Shown: positions 1 to 7,428, numbered from the stretch's first letter. The stretch: DNA of 16,474 nt from Minisyncoccota bacterium (GCA_021734725.1 JAIPIM010000046.1:1-16474), one strand, 5' to 3'. The notes: generated by a model from the sequence alone, not told the origin. Program-made: numbers and translations.

Positions 1-225
1 TGCCCGGATAAGCAATGGCTGCATGGGATAGACAGCGACAGGCATCCCCCCTGGTCCCATTAAACCATGCCCCGTTGTCGTTCCCGCATATTTAGCCAGG
101 AGAGCGGCCAACGCTTCCGTGCGCGTCAAGGGCAGGGTGGCCAGTCCCGGCAGGTAGATAAACAGGATGAGCACAATCAGGACGGGAACGGCATACTTGG
201 GCAGTTTAGTTTCGTTGTAAATCAT
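1..225 (-). CDS. Membrane protein, N-terminal part only (cut by window edge)
   Basis: An open frame starts with ATG at 225 and runs off the left edge after 75 codons with no stop. Its ATG overlaps the mgtE stop as ATGA, the coupling style used elsewhere in this block. The product has a short polar N-terminus, one clear hydrophobic segment at about residues 12-30, then a Thr/Gly-rich loop ending in a stretch with spaced prolines (YPMQPLL). This layout, one TM followed by a periplasmic loop with TRTEAL and a P...P pattern, loosely recalls ArnT/PMT-type lipid-linked glycosyltransferases. Too little is visible to assign that family. No Shine-Dalgarno is seen, so translation probably depends on mgtE. 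Confidence 0.7.
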   Translation of the reverse strand, partial: MIYNETKLPKYAVPVLIVLILFIYLPGLATLPLTRTEALAALLAKYAGTTTGHGLMGPGGMPVAVYPMQPLLIRA

Positions 226-1589
226 CGCAGCAGAAGGATGCAGGTCAGGAAATAGATAAGCGACGCTGACAAGTCATTGCTGGTCGTCACAAACGGTCCG
301 CTGGCGATCGCGGGATCGACGTCCAGCCGTCCCAAAACGATCGGGACCACGGCACCATAACACGTTGCAAACACCATTGCATTACACATGGCGCCACCGA
401 CTGCCGTGGCGAGGATTGCCGGTGGTGGGCCTCCAGTGGCTATCCCTGTATATGTGAATACCCAGTAGATGATCCCCCCCGTGAGCAGACCGCAGGCCAG
501 TCCCAGAAAAACGCCCACCGAAATTTCTCGCCATATAACTCGCATGAGGCGACCGTATGTCTTGTAGCCCAAAGCAATGCCGCGAATCGCAATGGCTGAC
601 GACTGAATCCCCGTATTACCGCTCATGGCCATGATGGCGGGAACGAAAATTGCTATGGTTGCCACGCCCGTGACATTGAGTATATGCCTTATGATCACGC
701 TGTTCAGAAGGCCGGCAAACATCGTGATGAGAAGCCAGGGCAGTCGCAATCGAGCGATGCCGAAAGGGGATGCTTCCTCGGCCTCGATATCGGGCGCCCC
801 CACCATCATGGCCAGGTCTTCATCGGCTTCTTCGTGCAGTACGTCCATGATATCGTCGGCCGTGATTCGTCCTACAAGACGGTTGTTGTGATCCACAACG
901 GGCATGACCCACACGTCGTACCGCCGGAACTTCAGGGCGACGTCCTCCTGGTCTTCGTCGGTTAGGCAGTAGGCGTAGTCGGTTTCCATGATGGCGTTCA
1001 GGCAGTCTGTTGGTTTAGCGGTGAAGAGTTGCTGGAGGCTGACCATGCCGATAAGTTGGTCTGTATCCGGGTCGACAACATAGACAAACAGGATGGGGTC
1101 GGTGAGTTCCATGGGCACGAGTGTTTCGCGTGCTTCCTTCACCGTGGCTGTGGGCGCCATAGAGCACAGCTCGGTTGTCATTATATGCCCTGCGGTATCC
1201 TCCTCATGGTTCATCAGGGCACGGACCTCCGCGGAGGACGTCATGGCGTGCAGGACGCTGGCTTGCCGGTCATCGTCCAAGTCCAGGTCGTTCAGAAAGC
1301 GTGCGGCATTGTCCGGCGCCATTTGATCGGCCAAATGCGCGATGCGTGCTTCCTCCATATCCTCCACGACGTCGTCGACGTAGGACGATTCAAGCTCCAC
1401 AATGATGTCCGATGCTGTCTGGGCATCCAGCAACGCGAACATTGTGTCTCTGTTCTCGGGGGCGAGGTCCTCCAGGAAGTCGGCGGTGTCCGCCGGGTCC
1501 ATTGATTTGAGGACGCGCACCAGTTCACCCCATTTGCGCTCTTCCAGGAGTGTCTGCAAGTCTTTATAGATATAGTCTTCGTAGGGCAA
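222..1589 (-). CDS. mgtE: Magnesium transporter MgtE
   Basis: This is a 455-aa Mg2+ channel/transporter of the inner membrane with the full MgtE layout. Residues 20-125 form the helical MgtE_N domain, rich in D/E and with DPADTADFLEDL-type repeats. Residues 130-250 hold a CBS pair, opened by EDTAGHIMT at 130-137. Residues 285-455 hold five TM segments. The pore signature GNTGIQ (324-329) and SGPFVTTSND (430-439, containing the conserved TM5 Asp) are present. In the family the cytosolic N and CBS domains bind Mg2+ and close the pore when Mg2+ is high. The start is TTG, two codons after the murA stop and in the same frame; no in-frame ATG gives a full N domain (the next Met is residue 30). It is probably translated by reinitiation after murA. 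Confidence 0.95.
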   Translation of the reverse strand: MPYEDYIYKDLQTLLEERKWGELVRVLKSMDPADTADFLEDLAPENRDTMFALLDAQTASDIIVELESSYVDDVVEDMEEARIAHLADQMAPDNAARFLNDLDLDDDRQASVLHAMTSSAEVRALMNHEEDTAGHIMTTELCSMAPTATVKEARETLVPMELTDPILFVYVVDPDTDQLIGMVSLQQLFTAKPTDCLNAIMETDYAYCLTDEDQEDVALKFRRYDVWVMPVVDHNNRLVGRITADDIMDVLHEEADEDLAMMVGAPDIEAEEASPFGIARLRLPWLLITMFAGLLNSVIIRHILNVTGVATIAIFVPAIMAMSGNTGIQSSAIAIRGIALGYKTYGRLMRVIWREISVGVFLGLACGLLTGGIIYWVFTYTGIATGGPPPAILATAVGGAMCNAMVFATCYGAVVPIVLGRLDVDPAIASGPFVTTSNDLSASLIYFLTCILLLR

Positions 1590-1592
1590 CGG

Positions 1593-2879
1593 TTATTCGT
1601 GCTCTCGTGTTATGTCGGCGCCGAGCTGCCGCAGTTTGTCTTCGATATGTTCGTATCCACGGTCAATCAGATCGACATTTCGAACGATACTGGTGCCGGA
1701 AGCACAGAGAGCGCCTCCCAGAAGGGCAATGCCTGCGCGAATATCGGGGCTGTTGAGTTGGATGCCCTGCAGGCATGCCGGCCCGCTCACGACTACGCGA
1801 TGAGGATCGCAGATAACGGCATTAGCCCCCATGGCGACGAGGCGGTCGACGAAGTACATGCGCGACTCGTACATTTTTTCGAAGAACAAAACAGTCCCCC
1901 GGACCTGCGTTGCCAGCACAATGGCTACGCTCATGAGGTCAGAGGGGAACTGGGGCCAAGGACCGTCGTCAATCTGGGGAATACCCCCGCGTGGATCCGG
2001 CTTGACGTGGCGGTCTTGGTCGGCGGCAACGTGGACACGGTCTGATAAAATGTCCAATCGGACGCCCAATCGTTCAAACGCATAATCCGCCATGCAATAA
2101 TGCGTTGGATCAATGCCTGTGACCGTGGCTTCACCGCCCGTGGCGGCTGCCAGTGCCAGGAAACTTCCCGCCTCCGCGAAATCCGAACTGATGGTATGAT
2201 CTACGCCGGTCAGTTTTCGGGATCCCTGGATGGTAAGTGTGTTCGTTCCTATCCCCTCAATGCGAGCGCCCATGGCATTGAGCATGTGGCAGAGATCCTG
2301 TACGTGTGGTTCGCACGCGCTGTTTTGAATGACCGTTTGCCCGCTGGCAACGGATGCTGCCAGGAGAAGATGTTCGGTGGCCGTTACACTTGCTTCAGGC
2401 AGAAACATGGGGTTGCCCACAAAGCCTCTTGGAGCGGAGAAGGTCAGATAACGGTCGATGTCACATGTTGTGCCGAGTGCGGACAGTCCCACAAAATGAG
2501 CATCTAAACGGCGGCGCCCGATAACGTCTCCGCCGGGCGGCGGCATGCGCACCGTGCCTGTGCGATAAAGCAGTGGCGCTGTGAAGAGGACACCCGCGCG
2601 GATATCGGTGCATAACCTTTCCGGTACGTGCGCCTCCGTGATGTTCGCGGCAGTCAGGGTAAGTGTTTTTGCGGGCAGGTCACGTGAAATAGTGACGCCC
2701 ATGGCGTCGGCAATTGAAAGCATTGTCCGGACATCGCCGATATCCGGCACATTTCGGAGGGTAACGGGTTCGTCCGTGAGCAACGCCGCGGCGATCATAG
2801 GCAGCACGGCATTTTTATTGCCGGCGGCCTGGACAGTGCCGCACAAGGGCTTGCCCCCGTTTATTCTAAGGACGCTCAT
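1593..2879 (-). CDS. murA: UDP-N-acetylglucosamine 1-carboxyvinyltransferase MurA (Cys-to-Asp form)
   Basis: This 428-aa cytosolic enzyme transfers enolpyruvate from PEP to UDP-GlcNAc, the first committed step of peptidoglycan synthesis. Conserved family positions are visible: K22-N23 in AGNKNA, R94 in TDIRAG (the R91 equivalent), R123 in the active-site loop, the Asp of FPSDL (D305 equivalent), the Arg of DIRAG near the C-terminus (R397 equivalent) and the closing DRGYEHIEDKLRQLGA. The catalytic loop reads GGDVIG where E. coli has GGCTIG, so the Cys115 position is Asp118 (codon GAC at 2528-2526). In Mycobacterium and Chlamydia this change keeps activity and prevents fosfomycin adduct formation. 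The ATG has a strong SD (GGAGGAGG) lying inside the overlapping ydjY gene (14 bp overlap). A paralogue acting on another sugar is possible but less likely. Confidence 0.95.
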   Translation of the reverse strand: MSVLRINGGKPLCGTVQAAGNKNAVLPMIAAALLTDEPVTLRNVPDIGDVRTMLSIADAMGVTISRDLPAKTLTLTAANITEAHVPERLCTDIRAGVLFTAPLLYRTGTVRMPPPGGDVIGRRRLDAHFVGLSALGTTCDIDRYLTFSAPRGFVGNPMFLPEASVTATEHLLLAASVASGQTVIQNSACEPHVQDLCHMLNAMGARIEGIGTNTLTIQGSRKLTGVDHTISSDFAEAGSFLALAAATGGEATVTGIDPTHYCMADYAFERLGVRLDILSDRVHVAADQDRHVKPDPRGGIPQIDDGPWPQFPSDLMSVAIVLATQVRGTVLFFEKMYESRMYFVDRLVAMGANAVICDPHRVVVSGPACLQGIQLNSPDIRAGIALLGGALCASGTSIVRNVDLIDRGYEHIEDKLRQLGADITREHE

Positions 2880-3600
2880 TCCGTTCTTCCTCCTCCAGTG
2901 TACTCGGTCGAGGCGTCAGAATGACCCGCACCGGGCTATCCACCGCCGGTTCTGTTTTGCCCTGATTAACCACAAAGACCGTATCGTCTTCGCCCTCCGT
3001 ACTGGGGATATCCAGGATGGTTTCACCGATCGAATAGGTTACCACCAGGTTCCCCTCTGTCTCAGCCACGAACATACCATCACTTATACGTGAGCCCACG
3101 AATACCCAGCCGCGCCGTTTCATGGGTTCGTTCGTCTTGCTGTTCAGAACCCATGTTTCCACAGGTTCACGAACGGTGGTCCCGTCCTTTTTCGTCCATT
3201 CCAGGTCGATGTCGACAAGGTCCCCCTGGTTCCCCTTTTCGTCCGGTCTGCGCGGTCCATTTTCCACCCCCAGAAGGAAGAGCATGGTTTGGAGCCGAAA
3301 TGGGCTTGCTGCTGACGAAAGGAGACTCTCGTGCAACCGTCCTTCCGGTGTTGCTATCAGGACTTCTAACGCTCCGCTGTCGAGGTTTATGGTGGCCGGA
3401 AACGAGAGAGTACGGCTTTTTCTGTGAAGATGGATCTGCCCCAGTTTTACGTCTCCGTTGGGTAGGCGTTGGAAGCGAATGTCTCGGGGTTTGCCGGTTT
3501 GTGTGGCGGCGTCCTGGGCATCAGCTTCGGCTGTTATGACCAGAAGTCCGGACGTTGCAAGGATAGAAACAAAGCGAAAGAAGTCTACTGCGGCGGTCAT
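2866..3600 (-). CDS. Exported YdjY-domain protein
   Basis: This 244-aa protein has an N-terminal hydrophobic segment (about 8-24) followed by AEADAQD, which looks like a signal peptide with cleavage near residue 28. Residues about 57-115 match what I recall of the YdjY domain, a strand-rich module with FPATINLDSGALE and a GRLHESLL motif. The domain is common in Planctomycetes and Verrucomicrobia; its function is not known to me. The C-terminal half is rich in beta-type sequence and contains a TEGEDDTVFVVNQGK segment; the last 15 residues are strongly charged. The ATG overlaps the gpsA stop (ATGA) and has a GGAG eight bases upstream. Its place between gpsA and murA suggests a periplasmic envelope role, which is inference only. 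Confidence 0.8.
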   Translation of the reverse strand: MTAAVDFFRFVSILATSGLLVITAEADAQDAATQTGKPRDIRFQRLPNGDVKLGQIHLHRKSRTLSFPATINLDSGALEVLIATPEGRLHESLLSSAASPFRLQTMLFLLGVENGPRRPDEKGNQGDLVDIDLEWTKKDGTTVREPVETWVLNSKTNEPMKRRGWVFVGSRISDGMFVAETEGNLVVTYSIGETILDIPSTEGEDDTVFVVNQGKTEPAVDSPVRVILTPRPSTLEEEERNERP

Positions 3601-4607
3601 GCTTTTATCTCCACTTTTTCCTGTTTTGCCGAGCGTGTCATGAGATCGCGCGCGGCCTCTTGGGGGGCTTTACCGGAATAAAGGGTTGCGTGTACTTCAT
3701 CGATGATAGGGGTTTCAACATTGTGCCGGCGTGCCAGTTGATAAGCGCTGGCCGCGGTTTTTACTCCCTCGGCGACGGCCATTCCCATATCTGACTGAAT
3801 GTCCGGGAGTTTACGTCCCTGCCCGAGTTTTTCGCCCACGTATCGGTTTCGGCTGTGCCGGCTGATGCATGTGGCGATCAAGTCCCCGACACCGCTGAGC
3901 CCGGCGAATGTCTCGGGTTTACCTCCCAGGACGTTGCCCAAGCGCGACATCTCCACAATCCCTCGAGTGATTAGGGCGGCTTTCGAGTTGTCGCCAAAAC
4001 CCATTCCATCACAAATACCGGCTGCTACTGCAAAGACATTCTTAAGCGCGCCACCCAACTCGACGCCGATCACATCGTCCGACGTATAGATGCGCAGGTT
4101 GTCATTCATGAGCGTGTCCTGCACTTTCCGTGCGACCTCGAGCTCTGATGCCGAAACCACGACGGCTGTCGGCAGGGCCCGTGAAACTTCCTCCGCGTGA
4201 CTGGGGCCGGACAGACTGGCGTAGCTGACGCTCCCCAATGTGGCCTTGACGATCTGTTGCGGACGACTCAGGGACCCCACCTCGATACCCTTGGCAACGT
4301 TGACATACACTGCCGACTCTGGGTATGGTACCGCAGCCAATTGAGAGAGTATCTGCCGCATGTATTGGCACGGCGATGCCAGGATCACAATGTCTGCATC
4401 CGCGACAGCTTCCGTCAGATTTCCGGTAAGGGTTAATTCTCCCGGCAGCGGCCGCCCGGGCAGGAAACGGATGTTTTCCCGCCTTTGCTTCATCTGTTCG
4501 ATATAATCGGGGAAGGGTCCCCACAAGGTTACCCGGTGATCATTCGAGACTGCAACGAGAGCCAATGCCGTGCCCCATGCCCCGTCACTGATAATGGTGA
4601 TATTCAT
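3597..4607 (-). CDS. gpsA: Glycerol-3-phosphate dehydrogenase [NAD(P)+] GpsA
   Basis: This 336-aa cytosolic enzyme reduces dihydroxyacetone phosphate to sn-glycerol-3-phosphate for phospholipid synthesis. Motifs visible are DGAWGTALA (8-16, nucleotide fold), VAKGIE (105-110), LSGPSHAEEV (132-141), GALKNVFA with the catalytic-type Lys at 189, NSKAAL (207-212), GLSGVGDLIATC (236-247) and SRNRYVGEKLGQG (252-264). The first Gly of the usual GxGxxG nucleotide loop is Ser7. The ATG at 4607 is chosen because the family begins there and GGGAG lies six bases upstream; the frame stays open further upstream only through plsY sequence. The start overlaps the plsY stop as ATGA. It supplies the substrate that acyltransferases, including the neighbouring PlsY, acylate. 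Confidence 0.95.
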   Translation of the reverse strand: MNITIISDGAWGTALALVAVSNDHRVTLWGPFPDYIEQMKQRRENIRFLPGRPLPGELTLTGNLTEAVADADIVILASPCQYMRQILSQLAAVPYPESAVYVNVAKGIEVGSLSRPQQIVKATLGSVSYASLSGPSHAEEVSRALPTAVVVSASELEVARKVQDTLMNDNLRIYTSDDVIGVELGGALKNVFAVAAGICDGMGFGDNSKAALITRGIVEMSRLGNVLGGKPETFAGLSGVGDLIATCISRHSRNRYVGEKLGQGRKLPDIQSDMGMAVAEGVKTAASAYQLARRHNVETPIIDEVHATLYSGKAPQEAARDLMTRSAKQEKVEIKA

Positions 4608-5212
4608 GTGTGCTCCCGATTTCTTGAAAAACGATGTTCCTCGCCGCGCCACAGTCGCACAATATTGGACCGGTGCCGGCCAATAATCAGTAACGCAATG
4701 ACGGTCAGTAGAATGACAGTTACCGGGTTCATGCTGACAACCAATGCGCTCAAAGGCAAGATGACTGCTGCTCCCAGGCTTGCCAGTGAAACATAGCCAG
4801 TTAACAGAAAAAGGATGATCCAGAGCAGAACAGCCATGACGACCGACCACGGTGCAAGAGCCAGCAGAGCCCCAATGCTCGTTGCCATGCCCTTCCCGCC
4901 TTTAAAGCGTAGAAAGACGGGCCACACATGTCCGGCAACGGCGGCTCCGGCGGCAGCTACGGGCACGACAGGGGATTCATTCAGAATCACAGTTGCGGTG
5001 ACGGGTGCCAGTCCTTTCGCGAAATCCAGAAAGAAACAGGCGATACCCCATTTCCGGCCAAGGGTGCGCGTGAGATTGGTAGCCCCGATATTGCCGCTGC
5101 CGCGGGTTCGAATATCGATCCCCTTTGTCTGTGCAAGCAGGAAGCCGAAGGGAACGCTTCCGGCCACATAGGCGAGAACAACCAGAAGTATGCCAAGTGC
5201 GTATGTTTGCAT
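4604..5212 (-). CDS. plsY: Glycerol-3-phosphate acyltransferase PlsY
   Basis: This 202-aa integral membrane enzyme uses acyl phosphate to acylate glycerol-3-phosphate to lysophosphatidate. The three PlsY signature motifs are present: GSGNIGATNLTR (about 38-49), the glycine-rich KGGKGMAT (about 103-110), and HRSNIVRLWRGEEHRF (near 180-195). Several hydrophobic helices separate them, in the usual family length. The start at 5212 (MQTYALG) matches the family N-terminus. It lies 19 bp after the nadK stop and has no clear SD. A longer in-frame reading back to about 5656 exists, but that part is nadK read in another frame. It lies next to gpsA, which makes its substrate. Confidence 0.95.
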   Translation of the reverse strand: MQTYALGILLVVLAYVAGSVPFGFLLAQTKGIDIRTRGSGNIGATNLTRTLGRKWGIACFFLDFAKGLAPVTATVILNESPVVPVAAAGAAVAGHVWPVFLRFKGGKGMATSIGALLALAPWSVVMAVLLWIILFLLTGYVSLASLGAAVILPLSALVVSMNPVTVILLTVIALLIIGRHRSNIVRLWRGEEHRFSRNREHT

Positions 5213-5231
5213 GATCAGAATACGTTGTGCT

Positions 5232-5966
5232 TCACTGGAGTTTGTCCTGATGGTGTCGAAGCCAATGGCAATCAGGACAGCGGAACACATCGAGCCCCAG
5301 GATGGTAGCCTGTTCGTCCGCCTGCAGGATATCGACATAATCGCCGGTTTCGAGGTCCGTATACTCGGGGTCATTGTCAGCGACGAGCATTGCGGGACCG
5401 CGCAATATTTCGACTCGGATACATGACGATTCTTCGATAACCAGGTGATTAATGGGTTCCGTGGAATTGTTAAAAGCCAAACCAATACCCAGCCGAAAAA
5501 GGCTGTGTGTGATGCTGCGATAGTAACCGGTGCTGCCGAAAGGAGTGGATACGACAAGCCCGTCGCCGACAATCGGGTGGGCATATAGCTCGTCGTCGAG
5601 CCAGATGCGATAGCGTACGGCACTCGAGACGATAAGGCGATTGATGACAATGTCATTCAGCCCCACCGCTCGCTTTTCCCCGTCTTTTGTGGCTTTGATC
5701 TTTGTCAGCCGGGTGATCGGCAATTTACCATCGACCAATTGTTTCAGAATGGCTTCTTCCCCGTGGATGCGGCACTTGGGCGTGGTGCGGCTATCCCTGA
5801 TGGGGCACTTCGGGATTCCCGGGTACGTGCGTTCGGCTCCCAGCAGCGCGCCATCTCCACCGTAAGAGATAACAACGTCCGGCACATTATTGTCCACTTC
5901 GATCGGCAAGTCCCGCAGAAGCGGGTAGAGGTCTTCAAGATTTCTACCACAGATTGCTGCACGCAT
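5232..5966 (-). CDS. nadK: NAD kinase (divergent)
   Basis: This 244-aa cytosolic kinase phosphorylates NAD to NADP. The family signatures are GGDG at 36-39 and the glycine-rich DGLVVSTPFGSTGY at 135-148, the latter very close to the canonical DGLIVSTPTGSTAY. Two positions are unusual. The family NE motif (ALNE) appears as GLND at 102-105, and the LGxNxGxLGF segment that normally follows GGDG is replaced by a Cys/Arg-rich stretch (PKCPIRDSRTTPKC, 52-65). The protein is shorter than E. coli NadK (292 aa). ATG at 5966 gives a typical N-terminus. No SD is visible and the gap to lpxB is 79 bp. The C-terminus (FRCPDCHWLRHHQ) adds a CxxC pair. Confidence 0.88.
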   Translation of the reverse strand: MRAAICGRNLEDLYPLLRDLPIEVDNNVPDVVISYGGDGALLGAERTYPGIPKCPIRDSRTTPKCRIHGEEAILKQLVDGKLPITRLTKIKATKDGEKRAVGLNDIVINRLIVSSAVRYRIWLDDELYAHPIVGDGLVVSTPFGSTGYYRSITHSLFRLGIGLAFNNSTEPINHLVIEESSCIRVEILRGPAMLVADNDPEYTDLETGDYVDILQADEQATILGLDVFRCPDCHWLRHHQDKLQ

Positions 5967-6045
5967 AATGGGTAATCCGTTGTGTTATCAGGCGCCCGTC
6001 ATTGAACGGACAGCACGCTATAGCATACAACCGGACAAGCGACAT

Positions 6046-7209
6046 TTAAACCTCTTGCCGCCCGCAGTGCACCACGTCGAGTATGGCTTGGGCAGTTCGC
6101 CGGCCGATATCCCGGTGACCTCCGAGCGCACGAACGCATTTTTGCATTCCTGTTTCCACGCGTTTGCGTTGAGGGCCGCCTCGCATCACACTTTGCAGTG
6201 CGGGGCCGAGTTTTTCGGGGACCACGTCGGCTTGCAGGAATTCCGGATAAACCGCGTCGTTTACAACCACATTTACCATCGTGAAGTAAGGGACACGGAC
6301 AAGCATCTTGGCCAGCCAGTAGGTGATACGGTTAAGGCGATAGACAACCACCAGTGGCAAGCCAAAAATCGCGGCTTCAACAGTCACTGTCCCGCTTGCG
6401 GCCAGGCCGGCGTCGGCCTCCTGCAACCATCTTCGTGTTTCCCCGACGACAATCCGCGCGTTAAGGCTCAGTCCGTTCGACTTCTCGTAGTTTCGCACTA
6501 TATCGTCAGCTGTGGCCAGGAGGGACGAGGAGGGCAGAGGTATGACAAACTGAACGCCGTGTTCACGCTGCTGCAGCCAATGGGCTGTATCCAGCATCCG
6601 CGGCAATAAACGCTCCACCTCGCCTTCCCGGCTGCCCGGCAGTAACGCGACAACATCAGACCGACGTTCCAGCTCTCCATCCTTGAGATCACTCAGAATC
6701 TCCACCAGAGGATGCCCTACGAATTCGACATCCAGCTCGGTTGAAGCAAAGACCTCAGGCTCAAACGGGAAAATGACCAGCATCTTATCTACACGTTGCG
6801 CCAGTTTTCGTACCCGGTGTTTACCCCAGGCCCACACCTGTGGGCTGACATAATAGACGACACGAATGCCGAGCGCATGCAGTTTAGCGGCGAACCGCAT
6901 ATTGAATCCGGGATAGTCGATGAGCACGACACAGTCCGGACGTTCCCGGGCTGCGCGATGCACGAGTTGTCTGAAGATACGCAAGAATGTCGGCAGGTGT
7001 TTGAAGACCTCGACGAACCCGACCACGCCCAAGTTTGACGAATCTACCATGATGTCCACGCCGCTGTCACCCATGGCGGTGCCTCCCATACCGCGAATGA
7101 CCAGCTCCGGTGCGAGCTGGCGGAGTTCCATGGCCAGTCGCGCCCCGTAGGCGTCACCGGAGGACTCTCCTGCAATAATCCAGAGTGTTGTTTCAGTTGA
7201 AGGCGGCAT
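6046..7209 (-). CDS. lpxB: Lipid-A-disaccharide synthase LpxB
   Basis: This 387-aa peripheral inner-membrane GT19 glycosyltransferase joins UDP-2,3-diacylglucosamine and lipid X to form the lipid A disaccharide. Family marks are AGESSGD (13-19), VLIDYPGFN with the conserved Asp98 (95-103), SPQVWAWG (122-129), GHPLVE (165-170), LLPGSREGEV (189-198) and ASGTVTVEAA (271-280). The length matches E. coli LpxB (382 aa). ATG at 7209 is the first start giving the usual N-terminus. No SD is visible. It is the first clear gene of the minus-strand block and shows that the host makes lipid A. Confidence 0.96.
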   Translation of the reverse strand: MPPSTETTLWIIAGESSGDAYGARLAMELRQLAPELVIRGMGGTAMGDSGVDIMVDSSNLGVVGFVEVFKHLPTFLRIFRQLVHRAARERPDCVVLIDYPGFNMRFAAKLHALGIRVVYYVSPQVWAWGKHRVRKLAQRVDKMLVIFPFEPEVFASTELDVEFVGHPLVEILSDLKDGELERRSDVVALLPGSREGEVERLLPRMLDTAHWLQQREHGVQFVIPLPSSSLLATADDIVRNYEKSNGLSLNARIVVGETRRWLQEADAGLAASGTVTVEAAIFGLPLVVVYRLNRITYWLAKMLVRVPYFTMVNVVVNDAVYPEFLQADVVPEKLGPALQSVMRGGPQRKRVETGMQKCVRALGGHRDIGRRTAQAILDVVHCGRQEV

Positions 7210-7396
7210 TGTCGTCGGTTCTCGGTTTCTTTATGTTGCAGACGTACACACTGCCTGTCGCCAGTTCCCCGCGGCCCGAAAGGCGTGACCCCGCACGTGC
7301 GGAGACAAGCCGAACATAACGTAGCGGTTTGCAGGCGGACCCGCCAGTCCAGTTGGCGGCGACGGGGGACGGATTTTCATTGTTGAGAGAAACCAT
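7193..7396 (-). CDS. Possible 67-aa protein upstream of lpxB (doubtful)
   Basis: An open frame of 67 codons runs from ATG at 7396 to TGA at 7193, overlapping the lpxB start by 17 bp. A longer version would start at TTG 7426. I do not recognise the product. It is basic, with a central RYVRLVSARAG and a C-terminal YVCNIKKP, and no TM segment. Third codon positions look GC-rich, as in the real genes here, and overlapping starts are common in this block. Against it, no SD is seen, the region also forms GC-rich hairpins, and a plausible promoter would place the transcript start just inside the frame. It may be a short lpxB-coupled gene, a gene remnant, or non-coding leader. Confidence 0.3.
   Translation of the reverse strand: MVSLNNENPSPVAANWTGGSACKPLRYVRLVSARAGSRLSGRGELATGSVYVCNIKKPRTDDNAAFN
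7291..7359. repeat. Hairpins/palindromes in the lpxB leader
   Basis: Two strong self-complementary elements sit between lpxB and mutS2: a perfect 12-bp palindrome CCGCACGTGCGG at 7291-7302, and a 6-bp GC stem CCGCCA/TGGCGG with a 7-nt loop at 7341-7359. A further GTCGCC/GGCGAC pairing could close the region over about 100 nt. On the minus strand this would be the lpxB 5' leader. No known riboswitch family was recognised. GC-rich DNA makes such stems by chance, so function is uncertain. Confidence 0.35.
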
Positions 7397-7415
7397 ATAT
7401 TGTGAGAGCCTCGTG

Positions 7416-7428
7416 AGTTGACTCAACT
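7416..7428. promoter_or_regulatory. 13-bp palindrome AGTTGA-C-TCAACT, candidate operator or divergent promoter
   Basis: A perfect 6+1+6 inverted repeat lies between the divergent lpxB block and mutS2. It contains TTGA(C/G)T in both directions. On the minus strand TTGAGT (7427-7422) has CACAAT 17 bp downstream (7404-7399), a weak sigma70-like pair facing lpxB. On the plus strand no good -10 follows. It may be a transcription-factor site or shared -35 region; no regulator can be named. Confidence 0.35.

Noticed and set aside
1029..1505. Plus-strand 158-codon His/Cys-rich open frame
   Set aside because: Antisense shadow of mgtE; composition arises from acidic codons on the other strand.
4608..4850. 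N-terminal extension of GpsA
   Set aside because: It is the end of plsY read in another frame; the GpsA family begins at MNITII (4607) with a GGGAG site.
5213..5656. Long N-terminal extension of PlsY
   Set aside because: It is nadK read in another frame; the PlsY family N-terminus is at 5212.
5968..6609. Plus-strand 213-codon open frame
   Set aside because: Antisense shadow of lpxB with no recognisable domain or SD.
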